Assembly: GCF_964340395.1 (NCBI RefSeq)
Contig: NC_135550.1
Span: 4,835,101 to 4,899,100, forward strand
Length of the DNA: 64,000 bases
DNA from: Glandiceps talaboti
Taxonomy: Eukaryota; Hemichordata; Enteropneusta; Spengelidae
Direction: 5' to 3'
Part shown: positions 39,187 through 61,801 of the stretch, piece after piece
Position numbering within the stretch: position 1 is the stretch's first letter
Layout: each line of letters starts with the position of its first letter
Made by a program: the position numbers and the translations under genes
Notes under the pieces: model-generated
What the model was told of the DNA's origin: nothing
The model's database searches: none
The model's input: the letters and a program-made list of their open reading frames with translations, nothing else

Positions 39187-39535
39187 CCTGTCTGGCTGTG
39201 TGTGATAGTATCACTTCGACTTTAATATTGTTAAATATATTATTGGGCCATTGTTTGCTCATCATCATCTCTCCCAATACCATCTTGATATATATATCTA
39301 TAACGATTACAAGGAAACAATTTGTATGTCTGTCTACTCAATTTTTATATTGGCACGAAAACTGTCGTTTTGTACATTGTATTTATCTCTAATACCAACC
39401 ACTCCTCAGTTTCAAGGTATTTCTATTGGTTGTGAAGGACAGTATTTGTTTAAGGACAAACTTCAAAATGTATGGACAGCCGTTGGTTGCGACCTCAGTG
39501 TGTGTTCAACAATTCCACTCATCATAGTGAGGCAT
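36740..39535. other. Intergenic DNA left of the rapunzel-like gene
   Basis: Besides the hairpin at 37.2 kb and a TGTC run (39152-39186), I see no supported gene. The 141-codon plus frame at 37564-37986 is Cys/Phe/Tyr-rich with no domain and is not called. Confidence 0.4.
37161..37270. repeat. Hairpin with ~30-bp arms
   Basis: TCTAAACTGGTACAGTATTA at 37176-37195 is mirrored by TAATACTGTACCAGTTTAGA at 37231-37250. AATATT and CTATAGCAATAT blocks extend both sides. No known family. Confidence 0.8.
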
Positions 39536-40921
39536 CTATGAGAGCAACAGATATGAATGTTTGTTATCGTCGATATTCCGTACGATTTTCTCATCTCCGC
39601 AAGACCACTTGATGAATAACGGTTTCGACCATACGCACGCAATACCCCATACGCCAATGGTTGTTGCTCCAAAGGCACGCTCTATGTCGTGGTGCTTATC
39701 ATCGGCATCGCTACGTTTCTTGACAGCTTCCAAAATCTTTACAGATTGCTCTCTATACTTCAAATATCTAGAAGACCGGGTGGGATTCTGAAAATAAACG
39801 ACTGCATTTCTTCTGTTTTTCCCTGGAACTTGCACTCTTTTGCCACTGTGAAAAACGTGCTTCTCTTTGTTAAACTTCGTGTCTTTGTACATCAAACAAA
39901 ATACCTCCATCCAATTGTATTTCTCCTTCATATGATTCATAATTTTATTTCCAATGTCTTCGTTGGTCCCGTCCTCATCGATGAGTTCTACCAATTCTTC
40001 CCGTATCTGTTTACCACAGTCCGTCGTGTATTTATCAACTAAAGTGACAACGTCTTTCCCAAGTTGCTGTAGTTGTACATACTCTCCTCGTAGCGACTCG
40101 GGAATGTTATAGTAAAGTAGACTATCAAAGTCGCCTTGTCGAACATATCTAGGCGACTCGACTACGCGTGTGATCTCAGGATTTTCAACTCCTTTGTTGA
40201 GATTTTCTGTACATGGTCTTTTTTTGATCGGGTAATAATCTGTTAAAGTCATATTCCCCTCGTCTTCTCCCCTCTTGCGCGTACCTGCCTCATCAGTCTT
40301 TTTTTCTTTGTTATATAGGAAATATTCGTAGGCTGCCCTCACGAACAATCCTTTCTGAATGAGTACTACCACTGTTACTGCAAGATCCCGTGTACCTTGT
40401 ATGCTGCTGTTCTCGTACTTCAAATATGACTGAAGAATATCGCACGTGAAAGCCCCACCACTAGGTGTCAATCCCTTTATGAACATGTCAACTGCCAGGC
40501 GGTATTTTCCACCATCACCGAAGTCAAGAAATACGTGGACATCTTTCATAAATTGCGACTTCCCGCTGTCAATGTCGTCGTAATCAGATTTAAGGATTTT
40601 GTCCAGGAGCTCACCTCCCGTACTGATTATCTGTTCATGTTGCTGGTACTGAATTTCGCATGCTTTCCATGCAAAGTCACCCTTCACAGCTTCGATTTTA
40701 CTTTCTAGTACTTGCCGAACGTCATTAAGATGCTTAAGCACAACATTTTGGCTACCAGTTAAGGCATTAAGAGGCAAAATAGTGCCAAATACTGGCAAGG
40801 CTTGCAGCACTTTTGATAATACATTCTTGTCGTCGTCTTTGTCATCTTCGTCATGGAAAATCGTCTGGATCACTTGCAAAGCTATCGGTGCAGCCGCCGC
40901 AATCGCGCCTATCACTGCCAT
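39536..40921 (-). CDS. Intronless rapunzel-like protein, 461 aa
   Basis: A single uninterrupted frame from ATG (TTTCACGATGG context) to TAG. Layout: hydrophobic helix 3-22; acidic DEDDKDDDKN 24-33; hydrophobic segment 41-57 (PVFGTILPLNALTG); probable helices 58-110; DILQSYLKYEN then a hydrophobic helix 161-202; a charged low-complexity linker 204-265 with KRKR-like clusters; helices 277-335; EKYNWMEVFCLMYKD (333-347); then PGKNRRNAVVYFQNP (366-380) in a probable beta-rich tail. The helical bundle with a central hydrophobic helix, a KYDW-like motif and a PG/N-VV-F C-terminal block is the arrangement I associate with vertebrate rapunzel proteins, whose molecular function is unknown. There is no signal peptide with a clear cleavage site. 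Being intronless beside multi-exon genes suggests a retroposed or ancestrally intronless origin. The family call is moderate; that it encodes a protein is strong. Confidence 0.75.
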   Translation of the reverse strand: MAVIGAIAAAAPIALQVIQTIFHDEDDKDDDKNVLSKVLQALPVFGTILPLNALTGSQNVVLKHLNDVRQVLESKIEAVKGDFAWKACEIQYQQHEQIISTGGELLDKILKSDYDDIDSGKSQFMKDVHVFLDFGDGGKYRLAVDMFIKGLTPSGGAFTCDILQSYLKYENSSIQGTRDLAVTVVVLIQKGLFVRAAYEYFLYNKEKKTDEAGTRKRGEDEGNMTLTDYYPIKKRPCTENLNKGVENPEITRVVESPRYVRQGDFDSLLYYNIPESLRGEYVQLQQLGKDVVTLVDKYTTDCGKQIREELVELIDEDGTNEDIGNKIMNHMKEKYNWMEVFCLMYKDTKFNKEKHVFHSGKRVQVPGKNRRNAVVYFQNPTRSSRYLKYREQSVKILEAVKKRSDADDKHHDIERAFGATTIGVWGIACVWSKPLFIKWSCGDEKIVRNIDDNKHSYLLLS

Positions 40922-41110
40922 CGTGAAATTCAGGAATTATAAAATCAAAAAATGAAAATGTCTTCCTGCAGGAAGGAACGAGTTGATTTAATTGACTCAG
41001 GCGATACCAGAATCGGACACCAAGCTCTACGCAGTTGCTTTGTCTGTTTACATGGACCTAGAACAGTGGAGTCTCTCCTATACTACTTCACAATCCAAAT
41101 AAACACACAA

Positions 41111-41161
41111 TTTATAGGTGGTCGCCAAGCTGTCATTGGTCGGTCGCTAAGCTGTCACGTG
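41111..41161 (-). promoter_or_regulatory. TATA/CCAAT promoter of the rapunzel-like gene
   Basis: On the minus strand, upstream of the 461-codon frame: TATAAA at 41116-41111, CCAAT at 41139-41135, and an E-box CACGTG at 41156-41161. A start about 25-30 bp past the TATA box would give a 5' UTR of roughly 165 nt. Two direct repeats of GGTCGCYAAGCTGTCA lie between TATA and E-box. Spacing fits a core promoter; function is inferred. Confidence 0.5.
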
Positions 41162-41425
41162 AGTGCAGGCCGGTCGTGTAATGTATGGTCAAATGTAAAT
41201 GTTTCCGTATGCAAAACATTCCTGCAAATATTTTTAACTAGATATATTCTAAACAAAAAAAATGAAACTCGCAACGTCCAAATAGTAATGTTCTTATATA
41301 CTAGCGAAACACGGACATTTTAATTTGTATTGTGTGACACAAAGGTGGGCTTTGTTGATAATATCACCATAATAACTCGTGTTTGTTCAATACCGTACTC
41401 CGTCAAGTCTCTGCACAGGGCACTC

Positions 41426-41844
41426 AGGGCACTCAGGCTTAGTTAAACAAACAACAAACTGAATAAATAAATAAATAAATAAATAAATAAATACTGACAA
41501 GCATCAACAAGAGAATAGTTACATACAAATCGTTATCAACGACAAGAATTGCTAAATATGCGAAATGGTGGTGTATTACAATTGTAGCCATTTCGCATAT
41601 AGGAAAACGTATTGCAATTCTTGTTATTGATAACGATTTGCTACTACTCTCTTGTTGATGTTTGTTAATAATTTATTTATTCATTTATTTATTTATTTAT
41701 TCATTGTTTGATTATTTATTTATTTATTTATTTTGTTTGTTTGTTTGTTTGTTTGTTTGTTTGTTTGTTTGTTTGTTGTTGTTGTTTGTTTGTTTGTTTG
41801 TTTGTTTGTTTTCGTGAACATAACTAATTAAGCCTGAGTGCCCT
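41426..41844. mobile_element. Foldback element with AGGGCACTCAGGCTTA ends
   Basis: The 16-bp ends at 41426-41441 and 41829-41844 are perfect inverted repeats. Inside are matching AATAAA/TTTATT runs and a second inverted pair around 41498-41565 and 41590-41665 (AATCGTTATCAACGACAAG against CTTGTTATTGATAACGATT). TTTA and TTTG runs (41660-41812) extend the right half. No coding frame. Confidence 0.8.
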
Positions 41845-41849
41845 GCGGT

Positions 41850-42720
41850 TTCTGTATGCGACCAGATGGACGTGTAGTGGCGGTGTTTATATACATATAT
41901 GTACGTCGTACTGTCTGTTGCTCAGTGTCGCGAGTTATATGAGATTCAGATCTAGATACATATCATGATGTAGATCCGCTCATTGATTTCAATATTTGTG
42001 TTGGTAATTAATGGCCGGATACAGGCATTTGATAAGTATTATGTACGTAATTGTTCTATAACTATAAATTATCTGAACCATAGCAGCCGATAGTTTCAAT
42101 TATATATAATAATGTAAATAAAAATAGATCAAAAACTAACTGAAATACGTGCTTTGAATAAAATACTTTTCAACATCAAGTAATCACCTTGGGTAGTCAG
42201 TCTGTATAGAGAAGTTTAACATGTTTTTGTTAAACCTACTCAGAGAAACTTATATCTTTGACTTTGGTGAAGTTGCAAAGAGATCGAGGGCCGCCCTGGC
42301 CTTCGGCTCTCGATATCAGTACCGGTATGCGATTATAGTAGTGTTGCGCCGGATCTGAGCGCGGCGACGACTTAAGTTTAGATAAAACGTAGGAAAAAAA
42401 GGCGCGAGCGACTGTCGACAATCTAAGAAAAGTGTATAAGCTAACGAAATGGGTAGCGTGGGAACTCATACCCAACATATTGTCGTCGATCGCCCACGCC
42501 ACCCCACATACCAATTTTGTGACGTTTTGTGAGCCTAGAGCGTCTTTACTGTATCTGTTTTTACAGTACCTAGTATGAGATAGCGTTTCACTATTTGCAC
42601 ACAAACAATGATCATTTGTTCATCTGACAATGACTAAGATACAGTAGTCTTGATTGCACACGGAGTACATAAGTATAAAAACTGTGTACACAGTCTAAAG
42701 ATCAATAAATTGCCAGTTGG
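41850..42720. other. Intergenic DNA
   Basis: A minus frame of 122 codons (42236-42604) is open but has no recognisable domain and no clear splice or promoter context. It is not called as a gene. Confidence 0.4.
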
Positions 42721-42726
42721 TGATTA

Positions 42727-42728
<2 letters not shown>

Positions 42729-42757
<29 letters not shown>

Positions 42758-43564
42758 TGTATGTATGTATGTATGTATGTATGTATGTATGTACACACGT
42801 ACGTACGTATTTCCCGTATGTATGTATGTATGTATGTATGTATGTATGTATGTATGTCTGTCTGTCTGTCTGTCTATGTGTTTGTCTGTCTGTCTGTCTG
42901 TCTGTCCAGGAGCTGTATGTATGTATATGTATGTATGTGTGTGTATGTGTGTGTGTGTATGTATGTATGTATGTATGTATGTATGTATGTATCATACATA
43001 CATACATACATACATACATACATACATACATACATACATACACACACATACACACACACACATACATACATACTGTATGTATGTATGTGTGTGTATGTGT
43101 GTGTGTATGTATGTATGTATGTATGTATGTATGTATGTATGTATGTATGTACGTATGTATGTATGTATGTATGTATGTATGTATGTACACACGTACGTAC
43201 GTATTTCCCGTATGTATGTATGTATGTATGTATGTATGTATGTATGTATGTATGTCTGTCTGTCTGTCTGTCTGTCTATGTGTTTGTCTGTCTGTCTGTC
43301 TGTCTGTCCAGGAGCTGTATGTATGTATATGTATGTATGTGTGTGTATGTGTGTGTGTGTATGTATGTATGTATGTATGTATGTATCATACATACATACA
43401 TACATACATACATACATACATACATACATACACACACATACACACACACACATACATACATACTGTATGTATGTATGTGTGTGTATGTGTGTGTGTATGT
43501 ATGTATGTATGTATGTATGTATGTATGTATGTATGTATGTATGTATGTATGTATGTATGTATGC
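42729..43564. repeat. Compound TATG/GTCT microsatellite with ~394-bp internal duplication
   Basis: ACACGTACGTACGTATTTCC (from 42794 and again about 43188) and CTGTCCAGGAGCTGTATG mark two copies of a complex unit. Each contains a GTAT run followed by its own reverse complement CATA run, so each can form a long hairpin. The very long plus and minus frames here (VCMYV, IHTYI) are artefacts. Confidence 0.95.
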
Positions 43565-43599
43565 AATGCAATGCAATGAATTGAATGTTGATTGACAGA

Positions 43600-45435
43600 T
43601 ACTGACTAGGGTTGTCAATAATATCCTACACGACGCGACGCGACAAGAGGACTAGTCGAATTTAAAGCATGTATTTCAAAAATTTCTGTATTCCCTACTG
43701 GGAAAAAAGTGCTGTCTAGCTGCTCTTTTACAAAAATAATTTATTTCATTGTGGATAAAAGGTTTTTGTTGGGTCCAAATCCTCCAGCCACCCCCTCCCT
43801 GAAATCAAATACTTTACCCCTTACGACCAGTCTTTCCTATTTCTTGTTTAAAGACGTCGACCACCTCGTGTACGTTAAAGATAGTACTCGGCACCGACCT
43901 TTTTACATACAAAAAGGAAAACTAGCCAATATCATTATTAGCACATCTAGTTCAAGGTTTGTATAAATCATCAAAATTAGTTTATACTTTTTAATTGAAC
44001 ACGTTCAGCTATCATGGTTTCCAACTCGTGTGCTATTAGAGATTGGTCAAGTATAACCTCGATGGTGACTTCGCCTACAAGAAGTCGTCCATTTAAGCAA
44101 TTACCCTACACACCCCTGCTTAGGAAATCAAATGGTCTCTGCTAAGCCAAATGAATTTTTAAAACCTTGAAAATTCCTGGATAGTAGACGAAAAGAATAG
44201 TGTAAATCAAAACTCACCAAAACTCCCAACAAAATTAAAGTACTGTTAATATAATACAAATGTGAATTCCTTGGAAATACTACACACCTTTCCTACCTTC
44301 AACTACCAACTGCTTTTCCGCCATCGCAAATATTGAGGGCCAAGGCTTATCCCTCTGATGGAAACGACTTTCTCGCTATGCTATCCTCGTGTACGTCATC
44401 TTCCTATTGTAATGCACAACACACATGTCATATTTTAACTTCCAGATTACATGTATATCCATAAGTGAGTTATATCCATAAAGTTGATCGAGCATCAACG
44501 TTTTGATAGCTATATCTCCAATGCAACACTGTGCATGGTTTGAAAACGTCTGTAACTAGTACCGGGCAGGTTGAAATTGCGCGCGAAACCGTTCATCCGT
44601 TCGGTAGACCAGAGATGTATTCTATGATTGGTCTATTTCAAAGTACATGTATTGACACCGAACGGATGTACTATTTCCATTCCCACCACTACGGTAAAAA
44701 GTCTGTGGATGTGATGGACGTGGACGGGGGAGGGATTTATACGCTATACCCATGGAAGTAGAACCCCATAGTCGCATGCATGATACTGCAAAGTGGTTAA
44801 TTATGGAGGGGTTAAAATTCCGCGCACTCGGACTTTAAGACAAAGTAGCGGTGTCTTAAATACGCGCGACCATCAATACCAATGATTGCTAAGTGAGTAC
44901 ATCGTATCAGAATGTTATTGGCCATTCAGTTGAATGTGCAGAGTCGATCCGTTGTCAACCTTTCTTGAGGACACTTTATCATCAGTACTGATCTCCTCAT
45001 TTAATTTATGTCAACTTTTACGTCAAGGTCATCCGCAGATGCTCCCCCCCCCCTACTCTCATTCTGAATTGACCAATTACTGTACCAAGGTTTAAATAGC
45101 GTGAACCCCAACCCTGCTAACAATATATTTTAGGATTTTCAAAATCGTGGAATTACTCGTCGATAGACAATGAAATCATTTTTAAGAACGAAGCCGACTA
45201 TACATGAATATACACAATAATAAGATTAAAGAGTTGCAAATTCGTCACTGCTTATTTGACGCTGTCAGATGGATTCGTCGTTGATGGCGCCCCTGTTCAG
45301 CGCCGTGACGTTTCTATCTGGCGAGTGTCACTGAGTACCCACATCGAATTTATATTAATTTATTGGGTATCTTTCTTAAATGTACAAGTCATAATACTAG
45401 TATACTAGTATTGTTTTTCTGTGTGAATACAATAT
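43600..45435. other. Intergenic DNA
   Basis: No gene is supported. A 77-codon plus frame at 44531-44761 contains ATCCGTTCGGT / ACCGAACGGAT inverted blocks (about 44595 and 44657), which favours a structured non-coding repeat over a protein. Confidence 0.4.
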
Positions 45436-45438
45436 CAA

Positions 45439-46957
45439 TTATCTCACAAATAATAATATAGGAGACCACTTTTCCAAATGCACTGTCATTTTGTTTTTCT
45501 GTTTTGCAATAAAGTTCTCTATCTGATATATCCGTCTTATAAAAGACGCCAATCCTGCAAAACTTGGTTTAGTTCCGTTCATTTTGCAGTAGTAAGTATG
45601 TTTTCTTACCAGCAAACTAATAAAGTTAACTAACAGAGGTTCATCTGGATCTGATATAATCAAACAGAGTTTGCTTGGTGGTGACCTCAACTCTAGTGAG
45701 TCTCCCCAATACAGTAACAAATTCCTCCACAGGGACACTGAAAATGGGCATGCAGAGAGTAAATGTTCATAGCTTTCGACTTCGTTCATGCAGAATGTAC
45801 ACAGAGGGGTTGGAAATTTCTGGAGATTTAGTTTGTGGAGTTTCTCATTAGTTTATAGAATGTTATGTAGTAATTTAAATTGAAACGCTCTTGTTTTCCT
45901 GTCGATGGTCATCTTCAGCATTAATTTATACATTTTTTCCCATTCTAGAGTACCTGAGTTTAGAACTCCTTGCAACCTTTCTTGGCTCACCGGTGCGATA
46001 AAGATCCTGTTCTTAAATTCATTCTTTATAATATGTCTTGAGAGGCCCTCTAATGGGTTTGGCGTTCCGTTTATCAGAATGTAAATTTCATCTATTCCAT
46101 TTTCTTTTTGCTTCATGTCTCCCGGAATGGCCGATATCAAACCCATCCACTTTAGTTTGTGTAACAAGGAGAATTGTGCCCCTTCAATATTGGCCATGGT
46201 TTTGCTCTGCCCTCATCGAAGAGATCAGAGATTTTCAAAATTCCTTTTAAAGCAAAATCCCTAAAATAGACTGATTTTCCCACTATGAGAATGTTTTGGT
46301 TGTTCCAAACAATCTGATTTTTTCCTTCATATTGCATTTCAGTTTCCTCAGACCAAGCATCAAGACATTCCGTGAAAAAAATCTGTAAACCGCACCGGCA
46401 GCTTTTCTGTTTTAAAGTTGCACTTAAATATGATATTTCCTCCCAATTCTTCCAATTTCTTTTCTATGAAAAGCTTCCATGGATGAGATATCTCCGGGTT
46501 AATAAAACGCTGTATCCATATGATTCTTTGTTGTTTTTTCATTATATGTAGATTTGGCATGTTCAAGCCACCCCGGCCCACGGCCCCTGTCATTGTTTTC
46601 CTTGCTATCCTATCCTTCCCGTTCCATAAGATGCCATACATTATTTTATGAACTTCCTGAATGGTGGTTTTCCCAATAACAGCTGAACTTAAAACATATG
46701 TGATCTGGGAGATCCCAAATGTCTTAATCAGCTGGAGTTTGCCGAATAATGAGAGCTTCCTGCCCTTCCAGGAGTTGAGAATAGTTTTCATATTTTCCAC
46801 TGCTTTGCTTACATTTTTCTGTTTGACTCCCTTGTTGTATGAGAAATAAATTCCTACTTTCTTGATAGGTGCCGTGGGCCAATTGACCCCGAACATCTTG
46901 TCGTTTATTTCCCTCCATTTTCCCAGCCATACCCCTAGCGTTTTATCCACATTAATT
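45439..46957 (-). mobile_element. Non-LTR retrotransposon 3' fragment (L1/Tx1-like RT C-terminus and zinc knuckle)
   Basis: 46360-46950 reads LNSWKGRKLSLFGKLQLIKT, YVLSSAVI, ILWNGKDRIARKTM and RGGLNMPNLHIMKKQ, the post-RT thumb region of L1/Tx1-type LINEs. After a frame break, 45853-46197 continues (TRAFQFKLLHNIL). After a stop-containing join, 45439-45830 gives CTFCMNEVESYEHLLSACPF, a C-x2-C...H...C knuckle. It is 5' truncated at about 46957 and broken in at least two places, so it is dead. The right side runs into a GGTTCCGG-family fragment. Confidence 0.75.
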
Positions 46958-46959
46958 TA

Positions 46960-47165
46960 AAGTAAAATTGTTCTTCCAATCTGTAATGGCTGTACATTTG
47001 ATGGGAAGAAACCAATAACACAGGAAAACAACGGAGAACATAACTATATGAACTAGACATTCACATAAGTATGGGGGATATATATTACAATATAATAAAA
47101 CATCTACCTACCCCACCTATTTTGAAATTGACCGTAATCGGAACCACACAATTTATTTATTCCTT
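46960..47165 (-). mobile_element. GGTTCCGG-family fragment
   Basis: TAATCGGAACCACACAATTT and CATCTACCTACCCCACCTAT are the reverse complement of 25389-25450. ATTGGAAGAA and TACAGCCATTA blocks also match 25540-25580 in inverted order. Confidence 0.55.
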
Positions 47166-48344
47166 ACCGCGCTACAATAGTACTGACTCGTGCAATTGTA
47201 AGTTGTAGCCGCTTTCTTTTTGCTAAACCGTTTTATAACACTACTACAACATTTTCTACATATTTACACTTATAGTCTCAACAGAAATTGATTGCAATTC
47301 ATATTTACATCATATTTATGAAAGGTTGAATAGGAAATTTATAATATGTTATTTATATAGTATACATTTATTTTATTTGTCATATTTATTTATTTATTTA
47401 TCATTTTCTACCAAGTCTTGAATTTCTTTACTTTTATGAATGGCATAGAGCTTGGACCATTTCAAATTGATCATGATTACTTACATGTAAACATTTTTTA
47501 AACACATTTCCTATAAATTAAACGATTTTATGTCCTCAAAATGATTACAATGATAACAAATTACCAATCTAACCGAACACAATTTATTTACACCATGTTT
47601 TTCGTCATTTCTAACTTGCTATCAGCTACGGAGACACAATTCCCTCAATGATATTACTTCGTCCGCCATCTTGTAATCTCGTGAATCATATGGTTCGAGG
47701 CATGATTACAATGTGATTACCAATCATGATTGTGATCGATAAATCTCCTTGATTATGATCGTGCAAATCGACTGCGCCCCTGGACCGGACAATAATTGAT
47801 ATGGCGTGTAGATCCACCCTCAACTTTCATGATGTGAAAGGGGTAGAATATGGTTGATGCGTGAGGGCATTGAATATCTACCAGACAACGCATGCATATA
47901 TGTAAATTATAATTTATACTTAAACTTTTATCCAATCAAGCATACTGGGATTTATGACGAGTAAGATTTGTATTTGGTTTTTAATTCAGATCACCAAACG
48001 TCCTCGTTACTGTACGTGACCTTTGTATGGTATAATATACTATATACTATTTATTTTCACCAGACACAAAGGGAAATGATACACAACTGGGAAGAAAAGA
48101 AAAGAAAAACTGGTACCTGGTGAGGGCCATAGAAATAGTTCAAGCAGAACTAGTCTAGTCTATGGCCCTGATACTATAGAAATAATAAAATATGTTTATG
48201 CGTAACTTAACTGGACAAAGAAAAAACAAAACAAAACTCACATAGTATATTTATAAGTAAACTAATCACATGAAATGAAATTAATGAAAATAACAGTCAT
48301 AGTCGAAAACATTTACAAGTTCTGGAAAAGTTACTGAAAGGAAT

Positions 48345-48990
48345 TAATTTTTAGCAGGAAGGTGTTTTGAGGGTGCGTCTGTGGGTAATATTTTTGATAT
48401 AGCTAGGGAGAGAATTCCAATGAGCTGTGGCTGCATATTTAAAAATATGTTTGCTTTGTGTTAAGTTTATTTTGGGTATGTAAAAGTTGTCATTTGTAGC
48501 GAACCGGGTAGGGTACACATGAGGAACAACATCGAAATAGTGGTGTATGTCATGGGCAAACTGATTGTTGTGCATGTCAAAGATAAGAAGGCAGGTTTGA
48601 AATTTACATAATTTATGGACATCTAAAATACCAAGGTCTTTAAATAGTTTGGGCACGTATGTCAGAAAAGGTCATCAGACGCGTGATTTTCTTTTGTAGG
48701 AGAAGAATTGCTTCCAAGAAGGCTGTGAAGGCGTTGCCCCATATTTCGATGCAGTAGTTAAAGTGGGGAAGGATTAATGAGTTATACAATGTTAACAGAA
48801 TTGATTTCGGTACATAGTGTCGAAGTCGCGAAATAAGGCCAACCTTTGGGGCAATTGAATTAACAACTTTCTGAATGTGATTTTCAGTTCATTTCAGAGT
48901 CGAGAGAAACTCTAAGATATGTTGTAGATGAAACGTTATATATTTGGTTACCATCAATATCTAGAAGACTGAACTGTATATTTCCAAAAG
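48345..48990 (-). mobile_element. CR1/L2-like LINE 3' fragment
   Basis: The minus frame 48351-48656 reads MPKLFKDLGILDVHKLCKFQ, HVYPTRFATNDNFYIPK and AAATHWNSLPSYIK-like (here AATAHWNSLPSYIKN), the standard C-terminal end of CR1/L2 reverse-transcriptase proteins. Upstream DNA to about 48990 translates in another frame to LPHFNYCIEIWGNAF and LLQKKITRLMTFS, the preceding RT segment. So there is a frame shift and 5' truncation. Confidence 0.75.
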
Positions 48991-49196
48991 AAATGACAGA
49001 TATGGAAAACTTATTGACAAATGGTCAGGCCTCACAGTGTAAATCATTTCCCCATCCCTGTCAAAGTACACGTACTACTGCATTTCCCGCATTTCAATTT
49101 CTGTACTCTGTTTAAATAGACTTGTTTTAGAGAACCCGCAAATAAAAACAAATAAAAAAAAGTATATAGTAGAGTAGAAATTGACGCCATTTTTAC

Positions 49197-49226
49197 CTCC
49201 CGTAAGGGGAGGTATAGAAATGACGA

Positions 49227-49279
<53 letters not shown>

Positions 49280-50183
49280 GTCCGTCCGTCTGTGTGTCTT
49301 TCTCTCTGTCTGTGTCATCATTTTCTAAAAAACGGCTGGCTCAATTAGAATGAAATTTGATACATATATTGTTAGGGGTAATGGCTAGAACTGATTATTT
49401 TTTGAAAGAGATCTGTTCATGTTAATTAGGACAATTTGCATATCAATGCAATCGACTATTTAAGCAATGTCTTGTTGATTGTTAATTAGATTTGTGTGTA
49501 ATTTGCTTGGCACATTCATAACGATAAGATATAGATTGAAAGTTCGAAAAAAGTTAGTTCGTAATATGTCAAACTTTCAAATCACAATTTGAATTAATAC
49601 AATTACTAGTATAAATTTAAGAGAAATGGGAAGGCTGCCCACAGTGGCCATCCGCTGTCAACGCAGTTGGTGTTATACATGTCGTCGAGTGAGGACATTG
49701 CCCGAGCTAGATCAGACCAAATCCGAAACATTTGGTGAGTATACATATACTATATATTTAGATCTCTCTTTAGGTCTAGTGGGTCTACATTTCTATTGAG
49801 TAAATAAATCCCTGTACGATGTTCAATTCCATCAGAATGCAATGAAATCACTAAACACGACGCCAAAGATTATATATGCGCAAGATAGTGTCTGACCGTC
49901 TTGACTGTCTGTAGCTCTGGACTTATCGTACATACATGGGCTCTCTGCTGCTGTTGTTCCCTTCGATGGAAATATCTCAATGATGAGCCGCTCATTTTGC
50001 TGAATGGTGTTGTTTGAAATTTCAGGAAATGTTTTCAAAATTCTCGGCCCTTGAAGTACATGGTGTCTTGTTAATGATTAATGTGCATAATTAATTACTT
50101 TCGGTAATTAGGCTATATCTTAATAAGAATGCGTTCCAACAATGTCTGTAGGAGCGAAAACCTATGATTTGCCCTTACGGGAG
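49197..50183. mobile_element. CTCCCGTAAGGG-TIR element, copy 2
   Basis: CTCCCGTAAGGG (49197-49208) and CCCTTACGGGAG (50172-50183) are perfect inverted termini about 990 bp apart. Just inside the left end is a GT run with CCGTCCGTCC. The body has AAACGGCTGGCTCAATTAGA and GGTAATTAGGCTATATC. There is no transposase frame, so it is non-autonomous. Confidence 0.7.
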
Positions 50184-50395
50184 GCATTCAGTTTATCTTT
50201 TTTTCTCAATCTTTTTTCATCTTTTTTTTCTCAATTGAAATGTTTCTTCAACCCATCTTAAATCTTCAGAAGAAAGTAATCCGACTCATCACATTTTGAT
50301 TTTCGTGCTCTCTCTGCCCCTCTGTTTCGCCAACTAAGCATCTTAAATGTTCACCAGTTATGTATATTTAATACTTGTTTATTTATCTTTGATTT

Positions 50396-50632
50396 GAAAA
50401 ACAACAATTTCTCACAGACAGTGCACGACTACCTCGACACAATACCACATAATCATGTGACACGACTCTCAACAGGAGACAAATTCTACATCCAAAAGTT
50501 AATCTCACTATGAGCCAACACAGTTTTAAGTACGCAGCCACAAAACACTGGAATTCGTTACCTGACCAACTGAAAAAGATAGGAACAAGATCTACTTTTA
50601 AATCCAAATTAAAACAGTATTTACTAGTCTAA
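50396..50632 (+). mobile_element. LINE 3' tail fragment (CR1/L2-like)
   Basis: From about 50510 the plus strand reads MSQHSFKYAATKHWNSLPDQ, then STFKSKLKQYLLV and stop, a classic RT-protein C terminus. Upstream, HNHVTRLS is in a different frame, so the copy is broken. Confidence 0.65.
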
Positions 50633-50745
50633 GTCAATTTACTCTGAAAACATCGTTATAACCCTCGTTTGCCCCTAAGGTTGTATATATTTTCGACAGG
50701 TGTATTTTTTTGGTATTAAGACATTGCTCTCCATGCATATGTTTT

Positions 50746-50746
50746 C

Positions 50747-50808
<62 letters not shown>

Positions 50809-50842
50809 TACCTGCTTGTTTGTTTGCTTGCTTGGTTGTTTG

Positions 50843-50890
<48 letters not shown>
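50746..50890. repeat. Two GT microsatellites
   Basis: GT runs at about 50750-50803 and 50847-50889 are separated by a TTTG/CTTG-rich stretch. Confidence 0.95.
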
Positions 50891-50892
<2 letters not shown>

Positions 50893-50899
50893 GCTTTTG

Positions 50900-61801
<10,902 letters not shown>

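Noticed and set aside
42236-42604. 122-codon minus-strand frame with relatively normal composition
   Set aside because: No recognisable motif and no supporting signals; an isolated open frame of this length is expected by chance.
42717-43595. Frames of up to 293 codons on both strands (VCMYV / IHTYI repeats)
   Set aside because: They are pure translations of a TATG/GTCT microsatellite, open in several frames at once.
44531-44761. 77-codon frame with His/Tyr/Gly-rich end
   Set aside because: Internal inverted blocks and lack of homology point to a non-coding repeat.
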